Source of the DNA: an uncultured Acidimicrobiales bacterium | GTDB taxonomy: Bacteria; Actinomycetota; Acidimicrobiia; Acidimicrobiales; SZUA-35 | Direction of reading: 5' to 3' | Assembly (NCBI GenBank): GCA_938021675.1 | Contig: CALIFY010000030.1 | Coordinates: 1-64,000 of the forward strand | Length of the DNA: 64,000 nt | Shown: piece by piece, positions 1 through 9,358 of the stretch | Position numbering within the stretch: position 1 is the first letter of the stretch | Layout: the number at the start of each line of letters is the position of its first letter | Notes under the pieces: generated by a model | What the model was told of the DNA's origin: nothing | Databases searched by the model: none | Seen by the model: only the letters and a program-made list of their open reading frames with translations | Program-made: the position numbers and the translations under genes

Positions 1-1280
1 GCCGGCTCAAGTTCAATTTTGGAACGCCGCAACGTCCACGCCGTTACCTCATCGTCGGTCGGGGGTCGCCGGTCGAGCGCCCGGTGGACCAATGTCAGTT
101 CGGTACGCGTGCCCGTCCTCCGCCGAAGTTCGTCGCTCTCGGAGAACGACACCACGATGTCGCCTCGCGACAACTCACCCGCTTCCAGTCGATCGAGCCA
201 ATACCGCTTTCCTTTGGCGTCCGGTGAACGGCCCAGCACACCGCGATACAAGTGGTCGAGGAAGGTGGAGAAGGTCTCGCCTCCGTAACGGCGCTTGAAC
301 TCCGACGATTGAGCAAACAACTCGCCGACGTCCTCAAGACGTTCGCCCCGTGCGACGGCATCAACCCAGTAGTCCCATCCGTCGGAGTCTGGACTCCGCT
401 GAAACACCGCGAAATACAGACGTTCGATGCTGGCCGCCGTCGGATTGTCTTGCAGTTGGAGAGCCAGCCCCGCCGCCAGTCCGTCGTCGGTTATCGCCTC
501 CCGCAGCTCGGCCCGTTCGATACTGGTGGGCACGCCGCCTTCCAACCGGTGGTGAACGTCATCGATCGTTCCATCGTGTTCGTGACTGTTCGAGTTGGCG
601 ATGGCGGCTGCCGCGGCGTCGACGAACGGCGTCGGATTCACCGCCACGACACCACCCCGGCCCGTCGGTCGGTACACCTCGAAATGGAGGTGAGCTCCCG
701 ACCGTTCAGCGTTGCCGCTATCACCGAGGAAGGCGATGACTTCGCCGGCTTCGATCCGGACACCCTTTCGGAGATTGCCGCCATCGAGGCTGTCGCACAG
801 CTTGGCCGAAAGGGCCTGACGGCACGACGCCCGACCATCGTCGGTTCCGGGCCTGTCGTTGTTTATGTGTATGTACTGGTACTCCCACCCAGCATCGTCG
901 CGGAAGCGGACGATACTGCCCCGCCCGTTACTGAAACGCCCCCACGTGATCTCGCCATCGGCAACGGCCACGAGTGGCGTCATCTTTGGCCCCAACAAAT
1001 CGACCCCGATGTGACCCCGACTCCGACCGCGAGCAGCGCCCCATGTGTCGGTCCAGCGGAGCTGATCTATGGCCGTCGGATCGACGGGAAACAAGATGAC
1101 ATGCCCGGATTCTTCGGATGCATCAACTGGATCGGTGTCCGAGACACCCAGCGCAGCGGCCGCTACGACCGCAACCGAAATGGCGGTAACCATAGATCTG
1201 GCGCGACGAAGACGAGAGCTACGAGCGACGTCTATGCCTGTCGCTGCTTGCGGGATTCCCTGTGGGATTCGTGATCTCAT
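1..1280 (-). CDS. Secreted or membrane-anchored M23 metallopeptidase with DUF4214-type repeats (3' end cut by window edge)
   Basis: Read on the minus strand from an ATG at 1280; the frame stays open to base 1, so the C-terminus lies outside the window. After a basic N-terminus there is a hydrophobic segment (residues about 30-45, M-V-T-A-I-S-V-A-V-V-A-A-A-A-L-G), taken as a signal anchor. The M23 (LytM) zinc peptidase domain follows, with the H-I-G-V-D metal motif at about residue 93 and H-L-H-F-E at about residue 198; these supply the zinc ligands and the catalytic His. The segment after it (about 255-420) contains two copies of the pattern 'L-Y-F-A-V-F-Q-R-S-P-D-S-D-G-W-D-Y-W' / 'L-Y-R-G-V-L-G-R-S-P-D', typical of DUF4214. 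Inferred role: cleavage of peptidoglycan cross-links outside the cell. A second ATG at 1193 would begin directly at the hydrophobic segment; neither start has a clear ribosome site. Confidence 0.85.
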   Translation of the reverse strand, partial: MRSRIPQGIPQAATGIDVARSSRLRRARSMVTAISVAVVAAAALGVSDTDPVDASEESGHVILFPVDPTAIDQLRWTDTWGAARGRSRGHIGVDLLGPKMTPLVAVADGEITWGRFSNGRGSIVRFRDDAGWEYQYIHINNDRPGTDDGRASCRQALSAKLCDSLDGGNLRKGVRIEAGEVIAFLGDSGNAERSGAHLHFEVYRPTGRGGVVAVNPTPFVDAAAAAIANSNSHEHDGTIDDVHHRLEGGVPTSIERAELREAITDDGLAAGLALQLQDNPTAASIERLYFAVFQRSPDSDGWDYWVDAVARGERLEDVGELFAQSSEFKRRYGGETFSTFLDHLYRGVLGRSPDAKGKRYWLDRLEAGELSRGDIVVSFSESDELRRRTGTRTELTLVHRALDRRPPTDDEVTAWTLRRSKIELEP

Positions 1281-1331
1281 AAGAAGGGGGATAGCGCCCT
1301 ATGTACCCGGCAACGACACCGTAGCGGCGAC

Positions 1332-1493
1332 CTAAACGACATGGGGTGATACCCTGTTTGGCTTCGCTTGGCCATCCATTCCCCCGGGCACACGCAACTT
1401 GGAACGTATTTCTTCCAGCTCCAAATCGCTGACCTGACGATTCCGCTCGCCATGGATTTCGCGACGTTGGACCAACAACCCGGCTGGGAGCAC
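1332..1493 (-). CDS. Possible small protein of unknown function
   Basis: In the gap between the M23 gene and the DUF2236 gene one minus-strand frame is open from about 1560 to a TAG at 1332-1334. It has a protein-like composition: V-L-P-A-G-L-L-V-Q-R-R-E-I-H, then R-N-R-Q-V-S-D-L-E-L-E-E-I-R-S-K-L, a plausible amphipathic helix. The first usable start I see is GTG at 1493 (53 residues), but the frame remains coding-like upstream of it, where no ATG, GTG or TTG occurs, so the true start is unresolved. I recognise no family. The call rests only on composition and may be wrong. Confidence 0.3.
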   Translation of the reverse strand: MLPAGLLVQRREIHGERNRQVSDLELEEIRSKLRVPGGMDGQAKPNRVSPHVV

Positions 1494-1570
1494 GATCGGC
1501 CGAACCCCGATCCGTCGCTCCTTCCACCCGTCTCCTACCGTTGAGGTGTGACCATCAGTGACGTTACGCA

Positions 1571-2467
1571 GTGATAGTCGGCGAAGCGGTATCGGTGCTG
1601 AGGAGCCGAGGGGGACGGTTCCTGCGGAAAACCATCTCCGGCGATGACGGTCTTCAACCGTCGGAGCTGGCCTCCGCCAACGATCACGGCCTGTTCGGGC
1701 CGGCGAGTTCAGCGTGGCGAATCCATCGCGACTCCTCGATGTTTATCGGCGGCCTTCGTGCCCTGATCATTCAGACGCTCCACCCTCTGGCCATGGCCGG
1801 CGTTGCCGACCACTCCGACTACCGGCACGACCCGTGGGGTCGACTACACCGCACCAGCCGATTCATCGGCACCACGACGTTCGGCAACACATCTGCAGCG
1901 GAACAGATGATCGCCGTGGTGAAAAGGATCCATGAACAGGTGGAAGGAACCGCCCCAGACGGACGGAACTACGCCGCGACCGACCCCCATCTGCTGCTCT
2001 GGGTGCATGCCACCGAAGTCGACAGCTTCCTCACCGCATACGAGCGATACGGCACGGGACGGCTCACCGACGCCGAGAAGGACCGCTACGTCTCGGAAAT
2101 GGCGGAGATCGGGGTTCGACTGGGCTGCGAACCGGAGCTAACCCCGACGACGAGGGCCGAACTCGCCACATGCATCGAGGGCTTTCGGGACGAATGCCAG
2201 CTTGGAGATCAGGCCCGCGATGGCCTCCGGTTCTTGATCAATCCCCCGGTAGCACTCCAGGTTCGTGGAGCGTACGGATTGATCAGCGCCGCAGCATTCG
2301 GAACGCTGCCCCCATGGGCGCAACGAATGATCGCCATTCCCCTCCCACCGCTCGTAGACCCCCTGGCCATTAGACCGGCGGCCAAAGCGCTCACCAAAAC
2401 GATCGGGTGGCTTATGAACAGCGAACGATCGACCGTCCTCGAAGATCGACTCCTGTCGTCTTCGTGA
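1571..2467 (+). CDS. DUF2236 / MpaB-type oxygenase family protein
   Basis: A 298-residue protein from a GTG start. It shows the DUF2236 pattern common in actinobacteria: S-S-A-W-R-I-H-R-D near residue 50, then G-G-L-R-A-L-I-I-Q-T-L-H-P-L-A-M and the D-P-W-G-R-L-x-R-T block, followed by an 'F-G' strand near residue 95 and an H-A-T-E motif near residue 138. The family (rubber-oxygenase Lcp and MpaB-like proteins) contains heme-binding members that act as oxygenases on hydrophobic substrates. The specific substrate here is unknown. No signal peptide is seen, so it is probably cytoplasmic. Its stop lies 15 bases from the end of the convergent asd gene. Confidence 0.88.
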   Translation: MIVGEAVSVLRSRGGRFLRKTISGDDGLQPSELASANDHGLFGPASSAWRIHRDSSMFIGGLRALIIQTLHPLAMAGVADHSDYRHDPWGRLHRTSRFIGTTTFGNTSAAEQMIAVVKRIHEQVEGTAPDGRNYAATDPHLLLWVHATEVDSFLTAYERYGTGRLTDAEKDRYVSEMAEIGVRLGCEPELTPTTRAELATCIEGFRDECQLGDQARDGLRFLINPPVALQVRGAYGLISAAAFGTLPPWAQRMIAIPLPPLVDPLAIRPAAKALTKTIGWLMNSERSTVLEDRLLSSS

Positions 2468-2482
2468 GGTCGACCTAGACCC

Positions 2483-3547
<1,065 letters not shown>

Positions 3548-4777
3548 TTAACGGTCGTCGAGTCCGAAGGCGGTGTGGAGGTACTGAACCGCCTCTTCGG
3601 CTCTATCTGCGGCGACGACGCAGCTGATACGGATCGCTGAGGTGGAAATCATGTCGATGTTGATGCCGTTGTTGGCCAAGGTTTCGAACATCGTGGCGGC
3701 CACGCCGGGATTGGACTTCATTGCGGCCCCGATCACAGAGACCCGCCCAATTTTCGGGTTGATCCCGATCGTCCGAGCCCCGAGTTCGGTGATCACACCG
3801 GATCGCATCGCTTCCTCGGCCCGTTCGAGATGCTCGGTCGGCACGGTGAACGAGATGTTGGTCCGTCCCTCTTCCGATGCGTTCTGAACGATCATGTCGA
3901 CATCGATCCCCCGGTCGGCAAGCGACCGGAACAGGCTGGCCGACACCCCAGGCTTGTCCGGCACGTCGACAACGGTCACCTTCGACTCGGACATATCGTG
4001 GGTCACGGCCCGGATGATCGGTTGTTCCACGGAAGACTCACTTTCGATTGCTTGGACCACCAGCGTTCCCGGCTCCCAGGTGAAGGCGGATCGGACATGG
4101 AGCGGCACTTGATGGTTGTGGGCCACCTCAACCGACCGCATCGCCGGCTTCGGGCACCCGGTCGCCGTCATCTCCAGCAGCTCATCGAAGCTGATCTCGG
4201 ACATCTTGCGGGCCGACGGCGCAACCCTCGGGTCGGCGGAAAATACGCCGCTCACATCGGTGTATAGCTCGCACATCTGAGCGTTGAGGGCTTTGGCCAA
4301 CGCCACCGCGGTCGTGTCGCTTCCACCGCGACCGAGGAACGTGACGTCCCGTTCGGTCGACACACCTTGAGAGCCGGCGACAACGGGGACGATTCCCGAG
4401 TCCAGTGATTCCGATACTCGATCTGGATTTACCTCGAGGATCTTGGCGTTCCGATGATTGGTGTCGGTAAGAAATCCGGCCTGACTTCCGGTAAAGGATC
4501 GGGCCGGGACACCGAGTTCTTCAAGCGCCATGCATATCAAGGCGATCGCCTTGCGTTCACCAGCGGTGATCAGCATGTCCATTTCACGGCCGGACGGTAC
4601 GGCCGACACCTGGGCCGCCAAGTGGAGGAGTTCGTCGGTCTCCTTGCCCATCGCTGAGACGACAAGGGTCACGTCATCTCCACGTCGACGGCATCGAGCG
4701 ACGTGGTCAGCCACTGTGCGCATCCGGTCCGGATCGGCCACCGAAGTGCCTCCGAATTTCTGAACTACGAGAGCCAC
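3548..4777 (-). CDS. ask: Aspartate kinase
   Basis: Phosphorylates aspartate, the committed step of the aspartate family pathway. The start is taken as GTG at 4777, so that the protein opens with the family N-terminus V-A-L-V-V-Q-K-F-G-G-T-S and has 409 residues; the open frame extends further upstream but that part overlaps the divergent cyclophilin gene and is not family-like. The amino-acid kinase domain (1 to about 250) has K-F-G-G-T-S and G-R-G-G-S-D-T-T. Two ACT domains follow: 'V-D-V-P-D-K-P-G-V-S-A' and 'S-N-P-G-V-A-A-T-M-F'. The tandem ACT layout suggests allosteric feedback by lysine and/or threonine as in other actinobacteria. asd follows directly. Confidence 0.96.
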   Translation of the reverse strand: MALVVQKFGGTSVADPDRMRTVADHVARCRRRGDDVTLVVSAMGKETDELLHLAAQVSAVPSGREMDMLITAGERKAIALICMALEELGVPARSFTGSQAGFLTDTNHRNAKILEVNPDRVSESLDSGIVPVVAGSQGVSTERDVTFLGRGGSDTTAVALAKALNAQMCELYTDVSGVFSADPRVAPSARKMSEISFDELLEMTATGCPKPAMRSVEVAHNHQVPLHVRSAFTWEPGTLVVQAIESESSVEQPIIRAVTHDMSESKVTVVDVPDKPGVSASLFRSLADRGIDVDMIVQNASEEGRTNISFTVPTEHLERAEEAMRSGVITELGARTIGINPKIGRVSVIGAAMKSNPGVAATMFETLANNGINIDMISTSAIRISCVVAADRAEEAVQYLHTAFGLDDR

Positions 4778-4826
4778 GACAGTAACGCTACCGTTTTTCC
4801 CCGGTCTGGCGGATAGCTTTTTGGAC

Positions 4827-5699
4827 GTGGCCACCCAGAAACGAGAGCGACAGAAGGCGAATCGGCAACAGAAGCTCGAAATGGAGCGCAAGGCCGAGAA
4901 GCGGGACAAGGTGCAGCAGTACGCGTTTATTGGCGCGTTGATCGCCGTCGCCATCATCGGCGTCCTCGTGATTGTCAACGTGTCGAGCGGAGGCGGTGAA
5001 GACAGCGAAGCTGCCACCGACGATGTCGGCACCATCGACGATGCGGTCGATCTGGCCGAGAATGGCCCGGACGGCGAGCCGTCCGAAGACGGTGAAGAAG
5101 ACGGTGCAAGCGAGGAGAGCGACTCCGACGAGGCAGAGGCCATCGAATGCCCGGCCGAAGACGGCTCATCCGAGCGGACCCTCGAATTCGCTGCCGCCCC
5201 ACCAACCTGCATCGATGAGTCGGCAACCTACGTCGCCACCTTCGATACGAACCTCGGTGAGATCACGGCCGAACTCGATGCCTCCGCTGCGCCGGTCACC
5301 GTGAACAACTTTGTCTTTCTCGCTAGGTACCACTACTACGACGACACATCTTTTCACCGGATCATCGAGGATTTCGTAATCCAGGGTGGAGACCCGAACG
5401 GTGACCCTGCCGGGACCGGCAATCCCGGGTACTTCATCGACGAGGAACCCCCGGCCGACGGCACCTACGCCCTCGGCGACCTGGCGATGGCGAAGCAAAC
5501 GGCGGCCGGAACCACCGGAGGCCAGTTCTTTATCATTACCGGCCCGGAGGGTGAAGCGCTGCCGCCTCAGTATTCCAAGTTCGGCACGGTCACCGCAGGC
5601 CTCGACGTGGTAGAGGAAATCGGCACCCTGCCGACCGACGAGAGCGACTTCCCAACCTCGGAAATCGTGGTCAACTCGATCACGATCTCGGAGAGCTAG
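4827..5699 (+). CDS. Membrane-anchored cyclophilin-type peptidyl-prolyl isomerase
   Basis: GTG at 4827 (V-A-T-Q-K-R-E-R-Q-K) is preferred to TTG at 4821. A highly charged coiled N-terminus (residues 1-30) precedes one membrane helix (about 33-53, A-F-I-G-A-L-I-A-V-A-I-I-G-V-L-V-I-V). Next comes an acidic, probably disordered linker rich in Glu, Asp and Ser (about 55-110). The cyclophilin domain fills the C-terminal half, with S-F-H-R-I-I (catalytic Arg), Q-G-G-D-P and G-Q-F-F-I-I. It should face the outside of the membrane and speed proline isomerisation in secreted proteins. It is divergent from ask with only 49 bases between starts, so the promoters overlap. Its last four bases overlap the end of the convergent gene. 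Confidence 0.93.
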   Translation: MATQKRERQKANRQQKLEMERKAEKRDKVQQYAFIGALIAVAIIGVLVIVNVSSGGGEDSEAATDDVGTIDDAVDLAENGPDGEPSEDGEEDGASEESDSDEAEAIECPAEDGSSERTLEFAAAPPTCIDESATYVATFDTNLGEITAELDASAAPVTVNNFVFLARYHYYDDTSFHRIIEDFVIQGGDPNGDPAGTGNPGYFIDEEPPADGTYALGDLAMAKQTAAGTTGGQFFIITGPEGEALPPQYSKFGTVTAGLDVVEEIGTLPTDESDFPTSEIVVNSITISES

Positions 5700-6298
5700 C
5701 TCCGGGCAGTGCTATCACCGGTAGACGGCGGGTCGATCGGTTCGGCCCGCCCCCACACATAGCTGCGAAGAGACACCGGCCCGAGGCCGATGCGATCGAG
5801 GTCGCCAACGATGAGCCCAGATGCTCGGATCGCCGAGGGAACATCGCGAGAAAACTCGTAGCCGAATCGGGCCCGGGACCACTTCCGGCCCAACACGTGG
5901 GACGCCTGACGCCACCCGACATCGGCGGTTGGCTCCACGAAGAACAACACTCGACCGGGATTCAGCCGTTCGGCCAACTCATCGACAGCACTCTGGGGCC
6001 AAGACCACAACAACAACTCCGCGATCACACACGCGGTGTGATCGGCGATGACGTCGAGAGGCCGGGAAGCCGCGCCGTCGAGTGTTACGACGGTGCCCGG
6101 CCTATCGATATCGCCTCCGGCGGCGACCTCAGCGGCTGCGTGGCGGAGCCGAACCCCCACCGACGCCAAATCCGGCAGGGCCCGGTGATCGGTCAACCCG
6201 AGGCCGATTTCGGGCCCAGATCGACCCTGCCGGCCACTGGTTGGAGACGTTGGAGAACCGTTCGATGGAGATGAAGGACTATCGGGCATCGCCGACAC
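5696..6298 (-). CDS. Methyltransferase-like protein (probably lacking the N-terminal SAM-binding half)
   Basis: 200 residues. The N-terminus (1-30) is Ser/Pro/Gly-rich. The middle resembles the second half of a class I SAM-dependent methyltransferase: V-I-A-D-H-T-A-C-V-I-A-E-L-L-L-W-S-W-P, then E-R-L-N-P-G-R-V-L-F-F-V-E-P, like the strand after motif III in Methyltransf_11 proteins, and a C-terminal pair of strands. No glycine-rich SAM motif (D-x-G-x-G) is visible, so catalytic activity is doubtful. It could be a degraded methyltransferase or a non-catalytic relative. It is divergent from aat and overlaps the end of the cyclophilin gene by four bases. Confidence 0.65.
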   Translation of the reverse strand: MSAMPDSPSSPSNGSPTSPTSGRQGRSGPEIGLGLTDHRALPDLASVGVRLRHAAAEVAAGGDIDRPGTVVTLDGAASRPLDVIADHTACVIAELLLWSWPQSAVDELAERLNPGRVLFFVEPTADVGWRQASHVLGRKWSRARFGYEFSRDVPSAIRASGLIVGDLDRIGLGPVSLRSYVWGRAEPIDPPSTGDSTARS

Positions 6299-6315
6299 AA
6301 GCTAGCTTGAAGTCT

Positions 6316-7005
6316 GTGCACCGAGCAGTCGATCGCCCGATCGTGCCAGCCCCGACCGAGTGGGGCTTCCCCCACTACAGCGAATTGGAGCCAGGCGCCG
6401 ACCTGGTGGCTACCGGTGCCGATCTCAAACCCGGCACGTTGCTGGCCGCCTACGCGTCCGGTTGTTTCCCCATGCCGATCAATCGGAAAAGGATCGGCTG
6501 GTTCAGTCCAGATCCCCGCGGCGTGCTCATTCCTGACCGTTTACGGGTGAGCCGCTCGCTGCGCCGCTCGGTCCGTCGCTATGAGGTCACGGTAAACGAG
6601 GCATTTGATCAGGTCATCGCCGGCTGTGCCGACCCGGCGCGGCCGATGGGGTGGATCGACCAGAGAATCGCCCGGGCGTACACCCAACTCCACAAGATGG
6701 GGTGGGTCCATTCGGTCGAGGTCTGGGATGAGGAGGGGCTGGCGGGCGGCCTCTACGGAGTGGCCATCGGCGGCCTGTTCGCCGGCGAGTCGATGTTTCA
6801 CCGCCGGCGAGACGCCTCAAAAGTAGCCCTCGTTCATCTAGCAGAAATCGTGGGAGCAGAAACCCCCAGTTTCATCGACGTCCAATGGGTCACCCCCCAC
6901 CTGGCAAGCCTCGGAGCTGAAGAGATCCCCCGCGCCGACTACATCGAGCTGGTTCAAACCGCCCTGATACACGGTCCGGCACCCAAGATCACTACCGCTC
7001 ACTAA
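6316..7005 (+). CDS. aat: Leucyl/phenylalanyl-tRNA--protein transferase
   Basis: Transfers Leu or Phe from tRNA to N-terminal Arg/Lys of proteins, making N-degrons for ClpS-ClpAP/ClpCP. Family blocks are all present: Y-A-S-G-C-F-P-M-P, W-F-S-P-D-P-R-G-V-L, then G-G-L-Y-G-V-A-I-G-G-L-F-A-G-E-S-M-F and W-V-T-P-H-L-A-S-L-G-A. I chose GTG at 6316 (229 residues, V-H-R-A-V-D-R-P), which gives the usual length and avoids overlapping the divergent gene. An ATG at 6265 in the same frame is the alternative and would overlap that gene's start. The 10-base palindrome AAGCTAGCTT (6299-6308) lies between the two starts. Confidence 0.93.
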   Translation: MHRAVDRPIVPAPTEWGFPHYSELEPGADLVATGADLKPGTLLAAYASGCFPMPINRKRIGWFSPDPRGVLIPDRLRVSRSLRRSVRRYEVTVNEAFDQVIAGCADPARPMGWIDQRIARAYTQLHKMGWVHSVEVWDEEGLAGGLYGVAIGGLFAGESMFHRRRDASKVALVHLAEIVGAETPSFIDVQWVTPHLASLGAEEIPRADYIELVQTALIHGPAPKITTAH

Positions 7006-7040
7006 CCGTCACCGCCGGGTAAGCTTCACTTCAGTCGTGC

Positions 7041-7967
7041 GTGGTCGATCCCGATATAGCTTTCGAGGTATCGAGTCGGGCGACGCCCGTCGAGCCATAC
7101 CAGCCCGCCGATGATCTTCTTCTTTCACCCACCCGTGCTACCACCACCCCACCTCCGGTTTTCTCCCCCACCGAGGATTCGGTGAGCTGGCGGCTGGCGT
7201 TACCTGGCCTCGCTGCCGGTGCGTTGGGTTTGCTGGCGGGTTTGGTTGGATACGGCCTCGACACCCCAATCTTTGGCGCCGTGGCCGGCGTGTTGGCCTT
7301 AGCGGCCGGAGTCGCCGGACTTCGGGTAGCCCAACAGCTAGCCGAGCAAGGAGCGCTTCAGCTGCTGGTCGAAGATGAACTTCGATCGGTTCGCACCGAA
7401 GCGACCAAGACCGAAGCCGAACTTCGAGAAGAGCTGGAGTCGGCCGCTTCGGGTCTCAGCGAATCGTCGGAGTACCACGGTGATGCCATGGCCGATGATC
7501 CATTGACCGATCCCGGGACCGGGCTATTTAGCGAGAGTTTCTTCATCGTTGCGCTCGAATCGAGGATCGCCGCGGCCCGACGGCATCTCCGACCCGTGGC
7601 GGTGATCCTGGTCGAAGTTGTTGCTGATCTACCGACGGGCAAACCGGTGGCCGCAGAGGAATTGTTGGTGGCGGAAGCCATTACCGACACGCTGCGGGAA
7701 GCGGACACCGCCTGCAGGTTGACGACCGGCCAATTTGCCCTACTTTTGGAAGACACCCCCGAAAACGGCGCAATATGGACCGTCGAGCGGCTTCGACGGT
7801 GTCTCAACGGCGACCGCTCGGACCTGACCGTGTGGGCTGGGATTGCCTGCTACCCGTCCCATGCGTTGGGGACGAACGAAATTCTCGGTGGCGCGGCCGA
7901 TGCCCTCTCCGCCGCCAGGGAGTGGCACCAGGACCGCATCGAGGTTGCCGTGGCTGCCCCCGATTGA
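7041..7967 (+). CDS. Membrane protein with a degenerate GGDEF domain
   Basis: 308 residues from GTG. A Pro/Thr-rich N-terminus (1-48) leads into two close hydrophobic helices (about 52-95, L-P-G-L-A-A-G-A-L-G-L-L-A-G and G-A-V-A-G-V-L-A-L-A-A-G-V-A-G), then an acidic coiled coil (about 100-150). The C-terminal domain starts with D-P-L-T-D-P-G-T-G-L-F, like the D-x-L-T-x-L-x-N-R-R start of diguanylate cyclases. The signature GGDEF is replaced by T-T-G-Q-F in the context C-R-L-T-T-G-Q-F-A-L-L-L. With both metal- and substrate-binding residues gone it cannot be a normal cyclase; a sensor or scaffold role is inferred. It stands 35 bases downstream of aat. Confidence 0.75.
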   Translation: MVDPDIAFEVSSRATPVEPYQPADDLLLSPTRATTTPPPVFSPTEDSVSWRLALPGLAAGALGLLAGLVGYGLDTPIFGAVAGVLALAAGVAGLRVAQQLAEQGALQLLVEDELRSVRTEATKTEAELREELESAASGLSESSEYHGDAMADDPLTDPGTGLFSESFFIVALESRIAAARRHLRPVAVILVEVVADLPTGKPVAAEELLVAEAITDTLREADTACRLTTGQFALLLEDTPENGAIWTVERLRRCLNGDRSDLTVWAGIACYPSHALGTNEILGGAADALSAAREWHQDRIEVAVAAPD

Positions 7968-7999
7968 CACCGACATGAGGAGCGCCGGTTTCGGCCACT

Positions 8000-8563
8000 A
8001 TGACTCGGCGATACACCCATCACCGGAACGACGGAACGGCGGTCATGCGGACGCATCTGACGTTCGATGTCACCCCCGACATGTTGGCCGTCGGCGTTGC
8101 CCTGGCGGCCCTTGACCGTGGCTTTCGTCCACCGGACGGCCCGGCACGACAGGAGCGACTCTGGACCGAAGACGACATTACCCGGGCCATGACGTCCGCT
8201 GGCCGCCTGGGACGGGGCCTTCTCATGACCACCATTCGAGCAACGCTGTCGGAGTCGGGCTCCCGGGCATTCAACCAAGCGGCCGCCGAACGGGTATTTG
8301 GCCGCTTCCCCGAGACGATCGCTCGTCGACGAGCGTTCGAACTGTGGCCGTTGATGAATCCCGACCGGGGCGAAAATCCCTTCGCTCCCGCCGCAGCCGT
8401 TGAGGACACTGTTGAGGACACTGTTGAGAACACCGCCACCCCACCGATCGACAGCTCCGAAACCCGGGCCCACGATGACGACGATGAACGGGGTATTCGA
8501 CGGTTCGTGACCAACCTCTTCGACCGGGGCGCCCGACCGACGGAACCAACGAACCGGCGCTAA
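8000..8563 (+). CDS. Hypothetical protein
   Basis: 187 residues; I do not recognise a family. It has no signal peptide or membrane helix. The first 110 residues look globular and helical (D-M-L-A-V-G-V-A-L-A-A-L-D-R-G-F, then R-R-R-A-F-E-L-W-P-L-M-N-P). A short tandem repeat (E-D-T-V, E-D-T-V, E-N-T-A) and an acidic D-D-D-D-E stretch follow, ending in a basic tail. Codon use, strongly GC-rich at third positions, fits a real gene. An in-frame ATG at 8045, preceded by a purine-rich stretch, is an alternative start. It sits tail to tail with the ABC exporter genes. Confidence 0.6.
   Translation: MTRRYTHHRNDGTAVMRTHLTFDVTPDMLAVGVALAALDRGFRPPDGPARQERLWTEDDITRAMTSAGRLGRGLLMTTIRATLSESGSRAFNQAAAERVFGRFPETIARRRAFELWPLMNPDRGENPFAPAAAVEDTVEDTVENTATPPIDSSETRAHDDDDERGIRRFVTNLFDRGARPTEPTNRR
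8402..8434. repeat. 12-bp tandem repeat inside the 8000-8563 gene
   Basis: Two exact copies of GAGGACACTGTT followed by a partial diverged third copy; encodes E-D-T-V units. Confidence 0.9.
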
Positions 8564-8578
8564 ACCCCAGTGAGTCCG

Positions 8579-9358
8579 TCAGCCGGTTGCCACCCGTTTT
8601 TGGAGCGAACGGAAGGCCATGGTAAAGGTGACGAGAGCAATGCCGACCACGGCAGCCACCGCCCGGAGGAGGTCCTCGGCTACCCATCCTTCGGTAATGA
8701 GGGAACGGAGCCCTTCGAGCAGGTAGGTCACCGGGTTCCACCGGGCAACGGTCCGCAACCAGCTGGTAAGGGCCTCCAACGGCAAAAAGGAAGACGTTAA
8801 GAACGCGAACGGGAAAAAGATGAGGAACGACGAGTTGACGGCGGCCGGGTTCCCGGTTCGGAGGGCGATGGTGTAAGGAAAGCCGGTAAAGGCCAGACCC
8901 CATCCGGCGGCGATGATCAAGAACGCCAGAACGCCGAGCGGTCCACTTTCGAATCGCACGCCGACGATGAAGCCCAGGCCGACGACCATCAGCGACAGCC
9001 CGAATACCAACACGAAATCAGCGATCATCATCCCCAGTAACAGGGCGGAGCGCCGAATCGGGGTGATGAGCAGTTTGTCGAGGTAACCGGTCTGGATGTC
9101 GGTCACCACCACGTTGGCCCGAGACACACCGGTCACGGCAAAGATGATGGCCACCGGGAGCTGGAATGCCTTGAAGTCGATATCGCCCGGCAATTGCTCG
9201 GCCACGTCCTGAAGCGAGCCGATGTTGATGGCATAAAAGAAGACCGGGATCACCAGCGCGGGAATGATGGCTTCCGGCTCGCGCAGCAGGGATCGGATCG
9301 CTCTGGTAGCTACCGAAATAACATCGGTAGCGAAACCGCTCGGCTTGGCCAGGCTCAT
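8579..9358 (-). CDS. ABC-2 type transporter permease (DrrB-like)
   Basis: 259 residues with about six membrane helices, including F-Y-A-I-N-I-G-S, L-L-L-G-M-M-I-A-D-F-V-L-V-F-G, and the C-terminal pair around L-R-A-V-A-A-V-V-G-I-A-L-V. The Y-L-D-K-L-L-I-T-P-I-R-R block and the late N-P-V-T-Y-L-L-E-G-L-R motif are typical of the ABC-2/daunorubicin-resistance permease family. Such permeases export lipids, drugs or other amphipathic compounds; the substrate is unknown here. Its ATG overlaps the stop of the ATPase gene by four bases (ATGA), indicating translational coupling. Confidence 0.92.
   Translation of the reverse strand: MSLAKPSGFATDVISVATRAIRSLLREPEAIIPALVIPVFFYAINIGSLQDVAEQLPGDIDFKAFQLPVAIIFAVTGVSRANVVVTDIQTGYLDKLLITPIRRSALLLGMMIADFVLVFGLSLMVVGLGFIVGVRFESGPLGVLAFLIIAAGWGLAFTGFPYTIALRTGNPAAVNSSFLIFFPFAFLTSSFLPLEALTSWLRTVARWNPVTYLLEGLRSLITEGWVAEDLLRAVAAVVGIALVTFTMAFRSLQKRVATG

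Noticed and set aside
252-1274. Long plus-strand open frame over the M23 region
   Set aside because: The minus strand encodes a coherent signal anchor, M23 motifs and DUF4214 repeats; the plus frame is a low-complexity shadow.
5696-6298. Frameshift or recoding as explanation for the missing methyltransferase N-terminus
   Set aside because: The upstream sequence is the aat start region and shows no SAM-binding motif in any frame, so truncation or divergence is more likely.
8000-8563. Minus-strand frame 8020-8514 as the real gene
   Set aside because: The plus frame has the GC-rich third positions and varied amino-acid use of neighbouring genes; the minus frame is Ser/Arg-rich, typical of a shadow.
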